DNA from: JANNNF01 sp040385825
Lineage (GTDB): Bacteria > Pseudomonadota > Alphaproteobacteria > Rhodobacterales > Rhodobacteraceae
NCBI GenBank assembly: GCA_040385825.1
Contig: JAZKGQ010000003.1
Span: 62,001 to 126,000, forward strand
Length of the DNA stretch: 64,000 nt
Reading direction: 5' to 3'
In this document: one piece after another, positions 1 through 9,407 of the stretch
Position numbering within the stretch: the stretch's first letter is position 1
Layout of the letters: the number at the start of each line of letters is the position of its first letter
Notes under the pieces: model-generated
Database searches by the model: none
Told to the model about the DNA's origin: nothing
What the model saw: the letters and a program-made list of their open reading frames with translations, nothing else
Made by a program: the position numbers and the translations under genes

Positions 1-1262
1 GCGCCCGCGTCGCGCAGCTGTGCGGCCACGGCATCCGAGGTTGCCGCTTCCCAGCCATCGTCAAGGCTGATGAACTCGAACTCGGTATCCGCCATGCCGG
101 CCGCTTCCAGCGCGGGTTTCAGTCCTGCGGGATTGATCACCTGCTTGGGAATTTCGGCATATTCGGGATGGATCGGGCAGGCGTGATGGTTTTCGGCGAT
201 CTTGCCCAGGTTGTTGTAGCCCAGTTCCAGCACCACCGCCGGATCGACGGCAAGCTGCATGGCCTGACGCACCGACTTGTCCTTGTAGAGATCGGAGTTG
301 GAGTTGAAGCGGCACACGATGGTCGAGGCGGTGACGGCCTCGTACTTCTTCCAGCCCATGCCATCGAGGATGTCGATGAATTCGCCGGTGGATTCGTAGT
401 TGGCGTCAATCTCGTCCGACCCGGCAAGGGCCACCATGGCGGCAGGGTCAGTGCCGAAGTCGATGTAATGCACCTCGTCCAGCGGTGCGGTGCCGCCCCA
501 CCAGGTATGGTTCGGCGCGCGCACCAGGATGACGCGCTGGCCCACGGCCACTTCTTTCGGGACATATGGCCCTGTGCCGATCGGGTTGGTGGCAGGGTCC
601 GCGCCATCGGCAAGGCTGGAATGTACGACGGCTGCCGGATAGTCGGCCATGTTGGCGATCACGGCAATGTCAGGCTCGGACAGGGTCAGCTTGACGGTCA
701 TGTCGTCAACCTTGGTCACCGCACCGTCGCGCAGGGCCTTGGTTTCGGCATTCACGAGGCCGGGGAAACGCGAGGCCATGGCGTTGCCTTCGACGTTGCC
801 ATCGGTCCAGCGGGCAAAATTGCGCACCACGTCATCGGCGGTGAAGGCATCGCCGTTGTTCCAGGTCACACCGGGGCGCACGACCAGCGTGTATTCGGTG
901 GCGTTGTCATTGGTGGTCCAGCTTTCCAGCAGGCGCCCTTCAAAGGTGCCGTCGGCGTTGTACTGGACCAGATATTCCAGCCAGCCGCGATAGATGTTGG
1001 CGATCTGCGGCCAGTCTGCCAGACGCGGATCCTTGGTGCCCTTGACTTCCATCGCCATGCGGATGATGCCGCCGGTCTTGGCCTCTTGGGCCGCTGCCGG
1101 GGCGGTCATGCCCATCAGGCCATATGCGGCCACCGCCGACACCCCAAAGGCGGTCGTGCGGGTCAGAAATTCACGGCGGCTCAATCGGCCGCTGCGCATT
1201 TCCTCGGCATACATCTGGACGGCAGGATGAGCCATGGCGGCAGCCTGTGTCGTATTGGTCAT
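1..1262 (-). CDS. ABC transporter substrate-binding protein, family 5 (partial, C-terminus outside window)
   Basis: Periplasmic solute-binding protein of the dipeptide/nickel (SBP family 5) ABC transporters; 420 codons are visible and the 3' end lies beyond position 1. The start ATG at 1262 has an AGGGAG ribosome site upstream. A Tat signal with SRREFLTR is visible around residues 27-34, followed by a hydrophobic stretch ending in APAAAQ, so export would be in folded form. The body has family-5 hallmarks, for example an early SWTTND-type segment, [12 protein letters not shown], and [10 protein letters not shown] near the end. Ligand specificity cannot be read from sequence. The 270 bases upstream, up to the AraC gene, hold no gene I can support and probably carry its promoter. 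Confidence 0.93.
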   Translation of the reverse strand, partial: MTNTTQAAAMAHPAVQMYAEEMRSGRLSRREFLTRTTAFGVSAVAAYGLMGMTAPAAAQEAKTGGIIRMAMEVKGTKDPRLADWPQIANIYRGWLEYLVQYNADGTFEGRLLESWTTNDNATEYTLVVRPGVTWNNGDAFTADDVVRNFARWTDGNVEGNAMASRFPGLVNAETKALRDGAVTKVDDMTVKLTLSEPDIAVIANMADYPAAVVHSSLADGADPATNPIGTGPYVPKEVAVGQRVILVRAPNHTWWGGTAPLDEVHYIDFGTDPAAMVALAGSDEIDANYESTGEFIDILDGMGWKKYEAVTASTIVCRFNSNSDLYKDKSVRQAMQLAVDPAVVLELGYNNLGKIAENHHACPIHPEYAEIPKQVINPAGLKPALEAAGMADTEFEFISLDDGWEAATSDAVAAQLRDAG

Positions 1263-1532
1263 GCTAGTCTCCCTGAAAGCAGCTTTTGGTTTTTTTATGT
1301 GGCGGATAGGCCTTGTCGGCCGCTTCATCCGCGCCCTTGTCCAGACAGGGACTGCACGCGGATGGACGGCCGCACCGGCAGACCTCACCCCGACATTGCG
1401 CATCTTTTTTACCGTTGCGTCAATGACCGCTTTCGGCGTTTTGCGCCCCGTTTGCGACATGGGCTTTCGGTTTCCGACCACGCAATGTCGCTTTTGACCG
1501 GATGGTTAAACCTGCGGCGGCGCCGGGCAAAT

Positions 1533-2345
1533 TCAGGGCGCGCGGCGAAAGGCCGAGGGGGATTTGCCGGTCAGATGCTGGAACGCGCGGGTGAAATAGG
1601 CAGGCGAGGTGAAGCCCAGGCTTTCGCCGATGCGGCCCACCGGCAGCTTGGTTTCCGCCAGCATCTTGCGGGCCTCGAAGATCCGGCGGTCCTGCAACAG
1701 CGCCGACGCCGCCCGCCCGCAGGCCGTGTTGCAGCAGCGGGTCAGGTGGGTCGGCGTCACGCCAAGCGCTGCGGCGAAATCCGCAACCCCCATGCCGGAC
1801 CGGAAATCACGCTCCAGCAGGGCTGTATAGCGGGCGACCAGACGGCGGGTGGCATCGACCTTCGGCACCTCGGCCTCGGCGCGGCGCGACTGGCGTTCCA
1901 GCCAGACCCCCAGCAGACCCAGATAGTGCCGGGTGGCGCGGTCATGGGCGGGCACGTCGCTGTCCATCTCGCGCAGGATCGAATCAAGCAGGATGTTCAG
2001 TTCCTGCTGCACATGGGTTTCGCGGATGCGCAGATGCTGCGGCGTGCGGGGCAGCGTCATGGTGCAATCGCGGCCCAGAAACAGCGCCGTGCCGAAAACG
2101 GCGGGGCCAGCCTCGAACCCGTGCATCACGCCGGGCGGAATGTAGATCGCATTATGGGCCGTGTAGCCGCGCGTCACACCAGATATGGTGATGCGGCCCT
2201 GACCCTTGGTGAACCACAGAAAACACGGCTCGGAAATCGACCGCATGGCCTCCACCCGCCAGCGGCCACCGGCGGCAAGGCGTGGAATGGCGATCAGCCG
2301 CAATTGGGAAACGGTCGGGTCGGCGGGCATGTCTGGGAACACCAT
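1533..2345 (-). CDS. AraC family transcriptional regulator
   Basis: About 270 residues: an N-terminal cupin-like sensor domain (roughly 20-120) and a C-terminal pair of helix-turn-helix motifs (roughly 175-270) ending GESLGFTSPAYFTRAFQHLTG, the typical second HTH of AraC proteins. The start chosen is ATG at 2345, before FPDMPADPT; a TTG at 2387 gives a 14-residue extension and cannot be excluded, since neither has a strong ribosome site. It lies downstream of and on the same strand as miaA, and upstream of the ABC binding-protein gene with a 270-bp gap, so it may regulate that transporter; this is inference from position only. Confidence 0.9.
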   Translation of the reverse strand: MVFPDMPADPTVSQLRLIAIPRLAAGGRWRVEAMRSISEPCFLWFTKGQGRITISGVTRGYTAHNAIYIPPGVMHGFEAGPAVFGTALFLGRDCTMTLPRTPQHLRIRETHVQQELNILLDSILREMDSDVPAHDRATRHYLGLLGVWLERQSRRAEAEVPKVDATRRLVARYTALLERDFRSGMGVADFAAALGVTPTHLTRCCNTACGRAASALLQDRRIFEARKMLAETKLPVGRIGESLGFTSPAYFTRAFQHLTGKSPSAFRRAP

Positions 2346-2474
2346 TTCTGAGGGCTTGCAGGCAGTTAACCAGCCCTTCGCAGGCAACCCAAGCGAAAAG
2401 ATGGCAAATCCGGCCGCTTTTCGGGCAGATCGGCGGATTGCTGTGCATAAGTCTGTGGATGGGCGAATGACAGC

Positions 2475-3347
2475 TTATGGTTGTGCGATGGTCCGCCAGC
2501 CGCCCATGCGCGACCGCAGCCAGGTGCGCTGGCGTTTGGCATATTGCCGCGAGGCGAGCTTCGCGGCCTCGGTGGCCTGTGCCAATGACATCTGCCCTTC
2601 CAGATGCGCGATCAGCTCCGCCGCCCCGATGGCGCGGGCATAGGGCAGGGCGGGGGACCAGCCGGGCCATGCGGCGCGGGCCTCGTCCAGCGCGCCGGCC
2701 TGCATCATCAGATCGAACCGCAGGTCGATGCGGGCGTTCAGCCAAGCGACCTCGGGGCGCAGCACCAGCGCCTCGGCCTTCGCGCGCGGCAGCAGCGCAG
2801 GCCCGGTATCGTCCTGCCATGCCGCCAGACCCCGGCCCGTGCTGCGCCACACTTCCCACGCGCGCTGGATGCGGGCGGGATTGGCGCGGTCGATGCGGGC
2901 GGCGGTGGCGGGGTCAAGCTCGGCCAGCATCCGGGCCAGATCACCAAGACGCAAGCCGTCGGCCTCGGCCCGCACTTCGGGTGGCACGGCGGGAATGTCC
3001 ACCAGCCCTTCGGTCAGGGCGGTAAAATACAACCCTGTCCCCCCCACGATCACCACGGGCCGGTCCAGCAACCCCGCCACTTCGCGCAGCCAATGGCCGA
3101 CCGAATAGGGCTGCGCCCGGCCCACATGCCCGTACAGCGCATGCGGCACCTGCGCCTCATCCGCCACCGAAGGCCGCGCCGACAGCAGGCGCCAGCAGTC
3201 ATAGACCTGCAAGGCATCGGCGTTGACCACCACCCGCCCATCCCGCGCGGCCAGCTCCATCGCCAGCCCCGACTTGCCACTGGCCGTCGGCCCCGCAATC
3301 AGAACCGGCAGTTCCCGCGACACCGATGCCAAAACTGTGCGTATCAT
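2475..3347 (-). CDS. miaA: tRNA dimethylallyltransferase MiaA
   Basis: Transfers a dimethylallyl group from DMAPP to A37 of tRNAs reading UNN codons. The 290-residue protein has the P-loop GPTASGKS at about residues 19-26, the [10 protein letters not shown] segment, [11 protein letters not shown], and the C-terminal [12 protein letters not shown] that contacts tRNA. The start is ATG at 3347, preceded by GGGAACAG; an in-frame ATG at 3389 would add 14 residues but lacks a ribosome site and lies inside a repeat element. The start codon itself lies at the edge of that repeat (3342-3430). It is divergent from pyrH. Confidence 0.95.
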   Translation of the reverse strand: MIRTVLASVSRELPVLIAGPTASGKSGLAMELAARDGRVVVNADALQVYDCWRLLSARPSVADEAQVPHALYGHVGRAQPYSVGHWLREVAGLLDRPVVIVGGTGLYFTALTEGLVDIPAVPPEVRAEADGLRLGDLARMLAELDPATAARIDRANPARIQRAWEVWRSTGRGLAAWQDDTGPALLPRAKAEALVLRPEVAWLNARIDLRFDLMMQAGALDEARAAWPGWSPALPYARAIGAAELIAHLEGQMSLAQATEAAKLASRQYAKRQRTWLRSRMGGWRTIAQP

Positions 3348-3430
3348 CTGTTCCCAAATATCCCACGGGTAGCCTTTCGGGTTCGCCATCGGTTCAAGTA
3401 ACCGAAAGGCTGGGGGGTGTGAAACCCCCG
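3342..3430 (-). repeat. REP-like hairpin repeat, copy A (miaA/pyrH intergenic)
   Basis: An imperfect repeat of the element at 34063-34139 on the opposite strand: aligned by eye, 59 of 65 bases agree between 3353-3417 and its partner. It contains the inverted arms AGCCTTTCGG (3371-3380) and CCGAAAGGCT (3402-3411), then a second hairpin GGGGG/CCCCC (3413-3429). At its other end it carries GATATTTGGGAACAGATG, which supplies the ribosome site and ATG of miaA and recurs twice near 39.8 kb. Confidence 0.8.
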
Positions 3431-3528
3431 GTCCGACGCCCACCAAGCCAACAACGGGTTGAACCTTGCCCCGTTTTGCGACATTTTGCGCGGCAGTCCA
3501 ATTGCAAAACCACATACAGGGGGCCACC

Positions 3529-4275
3529 ATGGCACAGCACGTCAGCGCGCATGACACGGGGTCCGGCGTCACCTACGACCGCGTGATGCTCAAGATCTCG
3601 GGCGAGGCGCTGATGGGAGATCAGGGCTATGGCCTGCACCCGCCCACCGTGCAGCGCATCGCGCAAGAGGTGAAATCCGTGCGCGACATGGGGGTCGAGA
3701 TCTGCATGGTGATCGGCGGCGGCAACATCTTTCGCGGGCTGGCAGGGTCGGCGCAGGGGATGGAACGCACCACCGCCGATTACATGGGTATGCTTGCCAC
3801 CGTGATGAACGCGCTGGCCATGCAGTCGGCGCTGGAATCGATCGGGGTCTATACCCGCGTGATTTCTGCCATCCCGATGGATCAGGTATGTGAACCCTAC
3901 ATCCGCCGCCGCGCCGTGCGCCACCTTGAGAAAAAGCGCGTCTGCATCTTTGCCGCAGGCACCGGCAACCCCTATTTCACCACCGACACGGCGGCCACGC
4001 TGCGCGCCAATGAAATGGCCTGTCAGGCGATCTTCAAGGGCACCAAGGTCGACGGGGTCTATGACAAGGACCCCAAGAAACACGCCGATGCCAAACGCTA
4101 TGACAATGTCACCTATGACGAGGTGCTGCAAAAGCATCTGGGGGTGATGGATGCCTCGGCCATCGCGCTTGCCCGCGACAACAGCCTGCCGATCATCGTG
4201 TTCAGCCTTGATGAACCGGGCGGGTTCAAGGGCATTCTGGCGGGGCAGGGCACCTATACCCGCGTGCACGGCTGA
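3529..4275 (+). CDS. pyrH: UMP kinase PyrH
   Basis: Phosphorylates UMP to UDP in the cytoplasm; hexameric amino-acid-kinase fold. At 248 residues it is the usual length plus a short N-terminal tail of about 16 residues before [13 protein letters not shown]. The glycine-rich GGGNIFRG and the C-terminal [11 protein letters not shown] and FSLDEPGGF motifs of bacterial UMP kinases are clear. The start ATG at 3529 follows ACAGGGGG. It heads the pyrH-frr-uppS-cdsA-dxr-rseP-bamA order that is widely conserved in proteobacteria. Confidence 0.97.
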   Translation: MAQHVSAHDTGSGVTYDRVMLKISGEALMGDQGYGLHPPTVQRIAQEVKSVRDMGVEICMVIGGGNIFRGLAGSAQGMERTTADYMGMLATVMNALAMQSALESIGVYTRVISAIPMDQVCEPYIRRRAVRHLEKKRVCIFAAGTGNPYFTTDTAATLRANEMACQAIFKGTKVDGVYDKDPKKHADAKRYDNVTYDEVLQKHLGVMDASAIALARDNSLPIIVFSLDEPGGFKGILAGQGTYTRVHG

Positions 4276-4371
4276 TCCCCAGCCCTTCAGGTTTCTGGGC
4301 CCCTTTGATTTTTCGCACCGCCCCCGTTAATAAGGGGGCCAAAGACATGCTGAACAAGACGGAACACCGAC

Positions 4372-4935
4372 ATGGCCGATGACATCGAGATTGACACCGA
4401 CGCGATCCAGCGCCGCATGGACGGGGCGATGAACGCGCTGAAGACGGAATTTGGCAGCTTGCGGACCGGGCGGGCCTCGGCCTCGATCCTGGAGCCGATC
4501 ATGGTCGAAAGCTATGGTCAGATGACGCCGATCAATCAGGTCGGCACCGTCAACGTGCCCGAACCGCGCATGGTGGTGATCAACGTCTGGGACAAGGCGA
4601 TGGTGTCCAAGGTGGAACGCGCGATCCGCGATAGCGGCATCGGCATCAACCCGGTGGTCGATGGCCCGCTGATCCGCCTGCCGATCCCGGAACTGAACGA
4701 AGAACGTCGCCGCCAGTTGACCAAGGTTGCCGCAGGCTATGCGGAAGCCGCCAAGGTCGCCATCCGCAACGTGCGCCGTGACGGCATGGACCAGATCAAG
4801 AAGGCCAAATCGGCGGGCATGTCGGAAGACGACCAGAAGATGTGGTCCGAAGAAGTGCAGGAAATGACCGACAAATCCATCGCCGCCATCGACCGCGCGC
4901 TGGAAGGCAAGCAGCAAGAGATCATGCAGGTTTGA
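4372..4935 (+). CDS. frr: Ribosome recycling factor
   Basis: Splits post-termination ribosomes together with EF-G. It is 187 residues, the family length, beginning [16 protein letters not shown] and containing the conserved [20 protein letters not shown] and [10 protein letters not shown] segments of the three-helix bundle and hinge. It follows pyrH by 96 bp; the gap contains a GCCCCC/GGGGGC hairpin at about 4320-4339. The upstream GGAAC is a modest ribosome site. Confidence 0.97.
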   Translation: MADDIEIDTDAIQRRMDGAMNALKTEFGSLRTGRASASILEPIMVESYGQMTPINQVGTVNVPEPRMVVINVWDKAMVSKVERAIRDSGIGINPVVDGPLIRLPIPELNEERRRQLTKVAAGYAEAAKVAIRNVRRDGMDQIKKAKSAGMSEDDQKMWSEEVQEMTDKSIAAIDRALEGKQQEIMQV

Positions 4936-4985
4936 CGAAAACCGGCCCGCCTGTCACCGCACCGCCGACCCAAAGGAATGCCGTC

Positions 4986-5717
4986 TTGGCAAGCAAAGAT
5001 CTGACTGCCGACGCCCGCACCCCCGAACATGTCGCCATCATCATGGATGGCAATGGCCGCTGGGCCAAGAATCGCGGCTGGCCCCGGCTGGTGGGGCACC
5101 GTCGCGGCGCCGAACGGGTCAAGGAGATCGTTAGGGCCGCCCCCGATCTGGGCATCAAGTACCTGACGATCTATGCCTTCTCGACGGAAAACTGGAAACG
5201 GTCTACCGAGGAAGTCCTCGGGTTGATGGCGATTTTCACCCGCTATATCCAGCGCGAGGCTGATGAGATGGCCCGTGAAGGCGTGCGGATGCGCTTTATC
5301 GGTGACAAGACTCCGCTGGACCCGAAACTGGCCCGCCTGATGACCGGGATCGAGGCCCGCACCGCAGGGCTTGGCCGCCTGCATCTGACGGTCGCCATCA
5401 ATTACGGGGGCCGGAACGAGATTGTCCGTGCCGCCCGCGCCATGGCGCTGGAGGCGGCCGAGGGGCGCTTTGACCCCGCCGAGCTGACCGAGGCGGCGTT
5501 TTCGCAGCGGCTGGATACCGGCGGTCTGCCCGACCCCGATCTGGTGATCCGCACCAGCGGCGAGAGCCGCACCTCGAACTTCCTGCCCTGGCAGGCGGCC
5601 TATGCCGAATATGAATTCACCGAAACCCTGTGGCCCGATTTCACCCCCGATGAACTGGGGGCCATCCTCGCCCGGTTTTCCAACCGCGACCGCCGGTTCG
5701 GCGCGGTGGCGACATGA
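4986..5717 (+). CDS. uppS: Undecaprenyl diphosphate synthase (isoprenyl transferase)
   Basis: Condenses eight IPP units onto farnesyl-PP to make the C55 carrier lipid for peptidoglycan and surface polysaccharide. The HVAIIMDGNGRWAKNRG signature, the YLTIYAFSTENWKR segment, and DLVIRTSGESRTSNFLPWQ near the C-terminus mark the cis-prenyltransferase family. I chose the TTG at 4986 because AAAGGA sits 9-10 bases before it and no ATG in a plausible place precedes the conserved block; this gives 243 residues, a normal length. The stop overlaps the cdsA start by 4 bp. Confidence 0.95.
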   Translation: MASKDLTADARTPEHVAIIMDGNGRWAKNRGWPRLVGHRRGAERVKEIVRAAPDLGIKYLTIYAFSTENWKRSTEEVLGLMAIFTRYIQREADEMAREGVRMRFIGDKTPLDPKLARLMTGIEARTAGLGRLHLTVAINYGGRNEIVRAARAMALEAAEGRFDPAELTEAAFSQRLDTGGLPDPDLVIRTSGESRTSNFLPWQAAYAEYEFTETLWPDFTPDELGAILARFSNRDRRFGAVAT

Positions 5718-6535
5718 GCCTTGCGCCCGGCCGTTGGGGTGATCTGCGGCCACGGGTGCTGTCGGCCATCGTGATGATCGCTGTGGGCGCGCTGGAGATC
5801 TGGCTGGGCGGGGCGTCGTTTTCGGCGCTGGTCATAGCCCTGACGGCAGTGATGATCTGGGAGCTTGCGACCATCACCGGCGGCGTGCTGAACCCGGCCC
5901 TGCCACCGCGCAGGCGGGGCACGCCTCTGGTCATCGCGGCGGTGGCGGGGCTGGTGCTGACGGCGACCTTCGTGCTGGTTGCGCCCTTTGCGCCGGTGTT
6001 GCTGCTGGTGCCGTCCTTGTTGCTGGCGCTGACGCCGCGCCGCGACCGGCGGATCGCCAGCGCTTATGGCGCAGCCGTGATGCTGGCGGGCTATGGGTTG
6101 ATCTGGCTGCGCGACGGGGTGGGAACGCCTGCCATCCTGTGGATCGTGGCGGTGGTGATCGTGTCTGACATTTCGGGCTATTTCGCAGGCCGCCTGCTTG
6201 GCGGGCCAAAGTTCTGGCCCGCGATCAGCCCCAAGAAGACATGGTCCGGAACGGTTGCGGGCTGGATCGGGGCGATGCTGGTGGGGGTGGGCTTCGTGCT
6301 GGCGGGGCGGGCCGACTGGTGGCTGGTGGTGGTGTCGCCGCTTGTGGCCCTGGCCGGGCAGTTGGGCGACATCGCCGAAAGCTGGATCAAGCGGCGCACC
6401 GGGGTCAAGGACAGTTCCGCCCTGATCCCCGGCCATGGCGGGGTGATGGACCGCTTTGACGCGATGATCGGGGCGGTCTGTCTGGTGCTTGTTCTGGGGC
6501 TGATCCTGCCCTTTCCCCTGCCGGAGGCGCATTAG
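5714..6535 (+). CDS. cdsA: Phosphatidate cytidylyltransferase CdsA
   Basis: Integral membrane enzyme making CDP-diacylglycerol from phosphatidic acid and CTP. It has 273 residues with several hydrophobic segments and the C-terminal signature region DSSALIPGHGGVMDRFDAMIG, preceded by SDISGYFAGRLLGG and SPKKTWSGTVAG. It overlaps uppS by 4 bp (ATGA), which suggests translational coupling, and its stop directly abuts the dxr start. Confidence 0.96.
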   Translation: MSLAPGRWGDLRPRVLSAIVMIAVGALEIWLGGASFSALVIALTAVMIWELATITGGVLNPALPPRRRGTPLVIAAVAGLVLTATFVLVAPFAPVLLLVPSLLLALTPRRDRRIASAYGAAVMLAGYGLIWLRDGVGTPAILWIVAVVIVSDISGYFAGRLLGGPKFWPAISPKKTWSGTVAGWIGAMLVGVGFVLAGRADWWLVVVSPLVALAGQLGDIAESWIKRRTGVKDSSALIPGHGGVMDRFDAMIGAVCLVLVLGLILPFPLPEAH

Positions 6536-7726
6536 ATGCGCCGCCTGTCAGTGTTCGGGGCCACCGGGTCGATCGGGGAAAGCACCTTTGATCTGGTGAT
6601 GCGGGCGGGCGGCCCTGCGGCGTATCATACCGTCGCGGTGACGGGGGGGCGCAATGTGGCGCGGCTGGCACAGATGGCGCGAGCCTTGCGGGCGGAACTG
6701 GCGGTCTGCGCCGACGAGGCTTGCCTGGCCCCGCTGCGGGATGCCCTGGCGGGCAGCGGCATCGAGGTTGCCGCAGGCGACGCCGCCATTGCCGAGGCCG
6801 CAGACCGCCCCGCCGACTGGGTGATGAACGGCATTGTCGGGGCGGCGGGGCTGGTGCCGGGCCTGCGCGCGCTGCGCCACGGGCGGACGCTGGCGCTGGC
6901 CAACAAGGAAAGCCTGGTGACGGCGGGCAGCCTGCTGATGGCCACCGCCCGCGCCCATGGCGCGCGGATATTGCCGGTCGACAGCGAACATTCGGCGATC
7001 TTTCAGGCGCTGGCCGGCGAAGACATCGCTTCTGTCGAGCGCATCATCCTGACCGCTTCGGGCGGGGCGTTGCGCGACTGGCCGCTGGAGGCGCTGGCAT
7101 CGGCCACCGTGACCGAGGCGCTGGCCCATCCGAACTGGTCCATGGGGCAGCGCATCACCATCGATTCGGCGTCGATGTTCAACAAGGCGCTGGAAGTCAT
7201 TGAAACACGCGAGTTTTTCGATGTGGCCCCTGACCAGATCGAAGTGATCATCCACCCCGAATCCCTGATCCATTCCATGGTCGGTTTCCGCGATGGCGCG
7301 ATCATGGCGCATATGGGCGCGCCCGACATGCGTCATTCCATCGGCTATGCGTTGAACTGGCCGGACCGGGCGCATATTCCAGTGGCGCGGCTGGATCTGG
7401 CGCAGGTCGCCAGCCTGACCTTCCGCGCGCCCGACCTTGCCCGCTATCCGGCCCTGCGCCTTGCGCGCGAGGTGATGGCGTGCCGGGGGCTGGCGGGGGC
7501 TGCGTTCAATGCCGCCAAGGAAGTGGCGCTGGACCGTTTCCTGGAAGGCACACTCGGGTTCATGGATATGGCCGGGGTGGTGGAAGACACGCTTTCCACG
7601 GTTTCGGGCGGGTTCGGCCTTGGAAATGTCGTGTTCACCCTTGAGGACATCCTTGCGATGGACCATCTAGCACGTATCAAGGCGGGCGAGGCAGCCACGC
7701 GCAGGATGCGGGCAGGTAAGGGGTAG
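6536..7726 (+). CDS. dxr: 1-deoxy-D-xylulose 5-phosphate reductoisomerase
   Basis: Second step of the MEP isoprenoid pathway: NADPH-dependent conversion of DXP to MEP. The 396 residues begin with the dinucleotide-binding VFGATGSIGESTFDLV; the metal and substrate motif VDSEHSAIFQAL and the GQRITIDSASMFNKALE segment are present, so the enzyme looks intact. It starts immediately after the cdsA stop and feeds isoprenoid to UppS encoded just upstream. Confidence 0.97.
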   Translation: MRRLSVFGATGSIGESTFDLVMRAGGPAAYHTVAVTGGRNVARLAQMARALRAELAVCADEACLAPLRDALAGSGIEVAAGDAAIAEAADRPADWVMNGIVGAAGLVPGLRALRHGRTLALANKESLVTAGSLLMATARAHGARILPVDSEHSAIFQALAGEDIASVERIILTASGGALRDWPLEALASATVTEALAHPNWSMGQRITIDSASMFNKALEVIETREFFDVAPDQIEVIIHPESLIHSMVGFRDGAIMAHMGAPDMRHSIGYALNWPDRAHIPVARLDLAQVASLTFRAPDLARYPALRLAREVMACRGLAGAAFNAAKEVALDRFLEGTLGFMDMAGVVEDTLSTVSGGFGLGNVVFTLEDILAMDHLARIKAGEAATRRMRAGKG

Positions 7727-7728
7727 GC

Positions 7729-9066
7729 ATGGATATCTTGGGGCTTTTACCACAGGCGGGCAGTCTGGTCTGGACCGTGCTGTTCTTTGTGCTGGCCCTG
7801 TCGATCATCGTGTTCATCCATGAATATGGCCATTACATCGTCGGCCGCTGGTCTGGCATTCATGCCGAAGTGTTCAGCCTGGGCTTTGGTCCGGTGCTGT
7901 TTTCGCGGCAGGACAGCCGGGGCACCCGCTGGCAACTGGCGGCGATCCCCTTTGGCGGCTTTGTCAAGTTTCTGGGCGATGCCGATGCGGCCTCGGGCAA
8001 GGACGGCGCGGCGATGTCGGCGCTGACCGCCGAGGAACGCCGCCACACCATGCACGGCGCGCCCTTGTGGGCGCGGTCGGCGACGGTTGCGGCGGGGCCG
8101 GTGTTCAACTTCATCCTGACGCTGGTGATCTTTGTCGGCATGATCACCGTTCTGGGCGTGCCAAGCGATGCGCCTGTGGTGGGCGAGGTGCGCAGCACCG
8201 CTTTTCAGGGGCCGAGTTTGCAGACCGGCGACCGGATTCTGGCGATCAACGGCACTGACACGCCCGACAATGACACCCTCTATGCCCTGATCGCTGATCT
8301 GCCGCCCTCGGCCAGCGTGACCTACCGGGTGGACCGCGGCGGCGAGACGGTCGAATTTGCCGGCCCCCATCCGTTTCCGCCGATGATTTCCACCGTGCAG
8401 ACCAAATCCGCGGCGATGGATGCGGGCTTGCAGGCGGGCGATGTGATCGTGTCGATCGACGGCACCCCGGTTTCCGCCTTCACCGAAATGCCCGCCATGG
8501 TGGCCGCGACCGGGGCCAAGCCCCTGTCGCTGGTCGTCTGGCGCGATGGCACCACGTTCGAGGCCACCCTGACCCCGCGCAGCCGCGATCTGCCGCTGCC
8601 CGAGGGCGGGTTTGAAACCCGCTTCCTGATCGGGCTGAACGGCGCGCCGCTGTTTTCGCCGCAAACCCGCGCGCCGGGTGTGGGCGAAACCCTGACGCTT
8701 GCCGCCCAGCAGACCTGGAGCCTGGCCGTGACCACCCTGTCGGGCATCTGGCATATCGTGACGGGCGCGATCAGCAGCTGCAACATTTCCGGCCCGATCG
8801 GTATGGCAACCGTGATGGGCGATGCCGCCCGGTCGGGGGTCGAAAGTTTCGTGACCATGATCGCGGTGCTGTCGCTTGGCATCGGGCTGATGAACCTGTT
8901 TCCCATTCCGGTGCTGGATGGCGGCCATCTGGTGTTTCACGCGTTTGAGGCCGTGACCGGCAAGCCGCCGTCGGACCGCTCGCTGCGGGTGCTGATGACG
9001 GTGGGGCTGACGCTGATCCTGTCCTTGATGGTGTTTGCCATCACCAATGATCTGTTCTGCGTCTGA
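7729..9066 (+). CDS. rseP: RIP metalloprotease RseP (site-2 protease family)
   Basis: Intramembrane zinc protease. HEYGH at residues 31-35 in the first membrane helix gives the zinc ligands and catalytic Glu; the second motif, NLFPIPVLDGGHL, lies in the C-terminal half and supplies the third ligand. Two PDZ-like segments (about 130-210 and 215-290) lie between. At 445 residues it is full length. It lies 2 bp after dxr and probably cleaves an anti-sigma factor or signal-peptide remnants; the substrate is not visible here. Confidence 0.95.
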   Translation: MDILGLLPQAGSLVWTVLFFVLALSIIVFIHEYGHYIVGRWSGIHAEVFSLGFGPVLFSRQDSRGTRWQLAAIPFGGFVKFLGDADAASGKDGAAMSALTAEERRHTMHGAPLWARSATVAAGPVFNFILTLVIFVGMITVLGVPSDAPVVGEVRSTAFQGPSLQTGDRILAINGTDTPDNDTLYALIADLPPSASVTYRVDRGGETVEFAGPHPFPPMISTVQTKSAAMDAGLQAGDVIVSIDGTPVSAFTEMPAMVAATGAKPLSLVVWRDGTTFEATLTPRSRDLPLPEGGFETRFLIGLNGAPLFSPQTRAPGVGETLTLAAQQTWSLAVTTLSGIWHIVTGAISSCNISGPIGMATVMGDAARSGVESFVTMIAVLSLGIGLMNLFPIPVLDGGHLVFHAFEAVTGKPPSDRSLRVLMTVGLTLILSLMVFAITNDLFCV

Positions 9067-9132
9067 CCCTTCGCGCCAAACTGCTGCCACATTCCCCTGC
9101 TAGGCGATGGTCATGGAATGCAGAGGTGTGAC

Positions 9133-9282
9133 ATGCAACTTGTAGCAGACGGATATCGCGGGCTTTCCTTGTTGGTTGCGATCAACTGGGACCGGCTTTT
9201 TGCCATCGGCACAGTCCTGGTCGGCCTGTTGGCAGGGGCGTTTCTGGGGTCGGCCATCACCCAGCCGGTGCTGCTGCCGTGA
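9133..9282 (+). CDS. Small predicted membrane protein, 49 aa
   Basis: Reading ATG 9133 to TGA 9280-9282 gives 49 residues starting MQLVADGYRGLSLL, with one hydrophobic segment FAIGTVLVGLLAGAFLGSAI near the C-terminus. GAGGTG lies 5-9 bases before the start, a good ribosome site. It sits between rseP and bamA on the same strand, 66 bp after rseP. No function can be assigned; placement suggests the cell envelope. It is too short to be called by many pipelines, but base composition by codon position looks like coding sequence. Confidence 0.7.
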   Translation: MQLVADGYRGLSLLVAINWDRLFAIGTVLVGLLAGAFLGSAITQPVLLP

Positions 9283-9343
9283 CCCACGGCGTTGCCGTCC
9301 TACCGCTATATATGGCGAAGTTGTTGAAATCGACCGCAGCCTT

Positions 9344-9372
9344 TTGACAAGCCTCGGCTTTCGGGCTAGTCA
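9344..9372 (+). promoter_or_regulatory. Candidate sigma70 promoter for bamA
   Basis: TTGACA at 9344-9349, a 17-base spacer, then TAGTCA at 9367-9372, 36 bases before the bamA ATG. The -35 is perfect and the -10 is a 4/6 match. This would let bamA be transcribed independently of the upstream isoprenoid genes. Confidence 0.5.
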
Positions 9373-9407
9373 GGTGGCAACGGTTTTCAGCGACGTGGGG
9401 CTTTGTA

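Noticed and set aside
3348..3389. N-terminal extension of MiaA starting at 3389
   Set aside because: Lies within the repeat element and has no ribosome site; family homology begins after the ATG at 3347.
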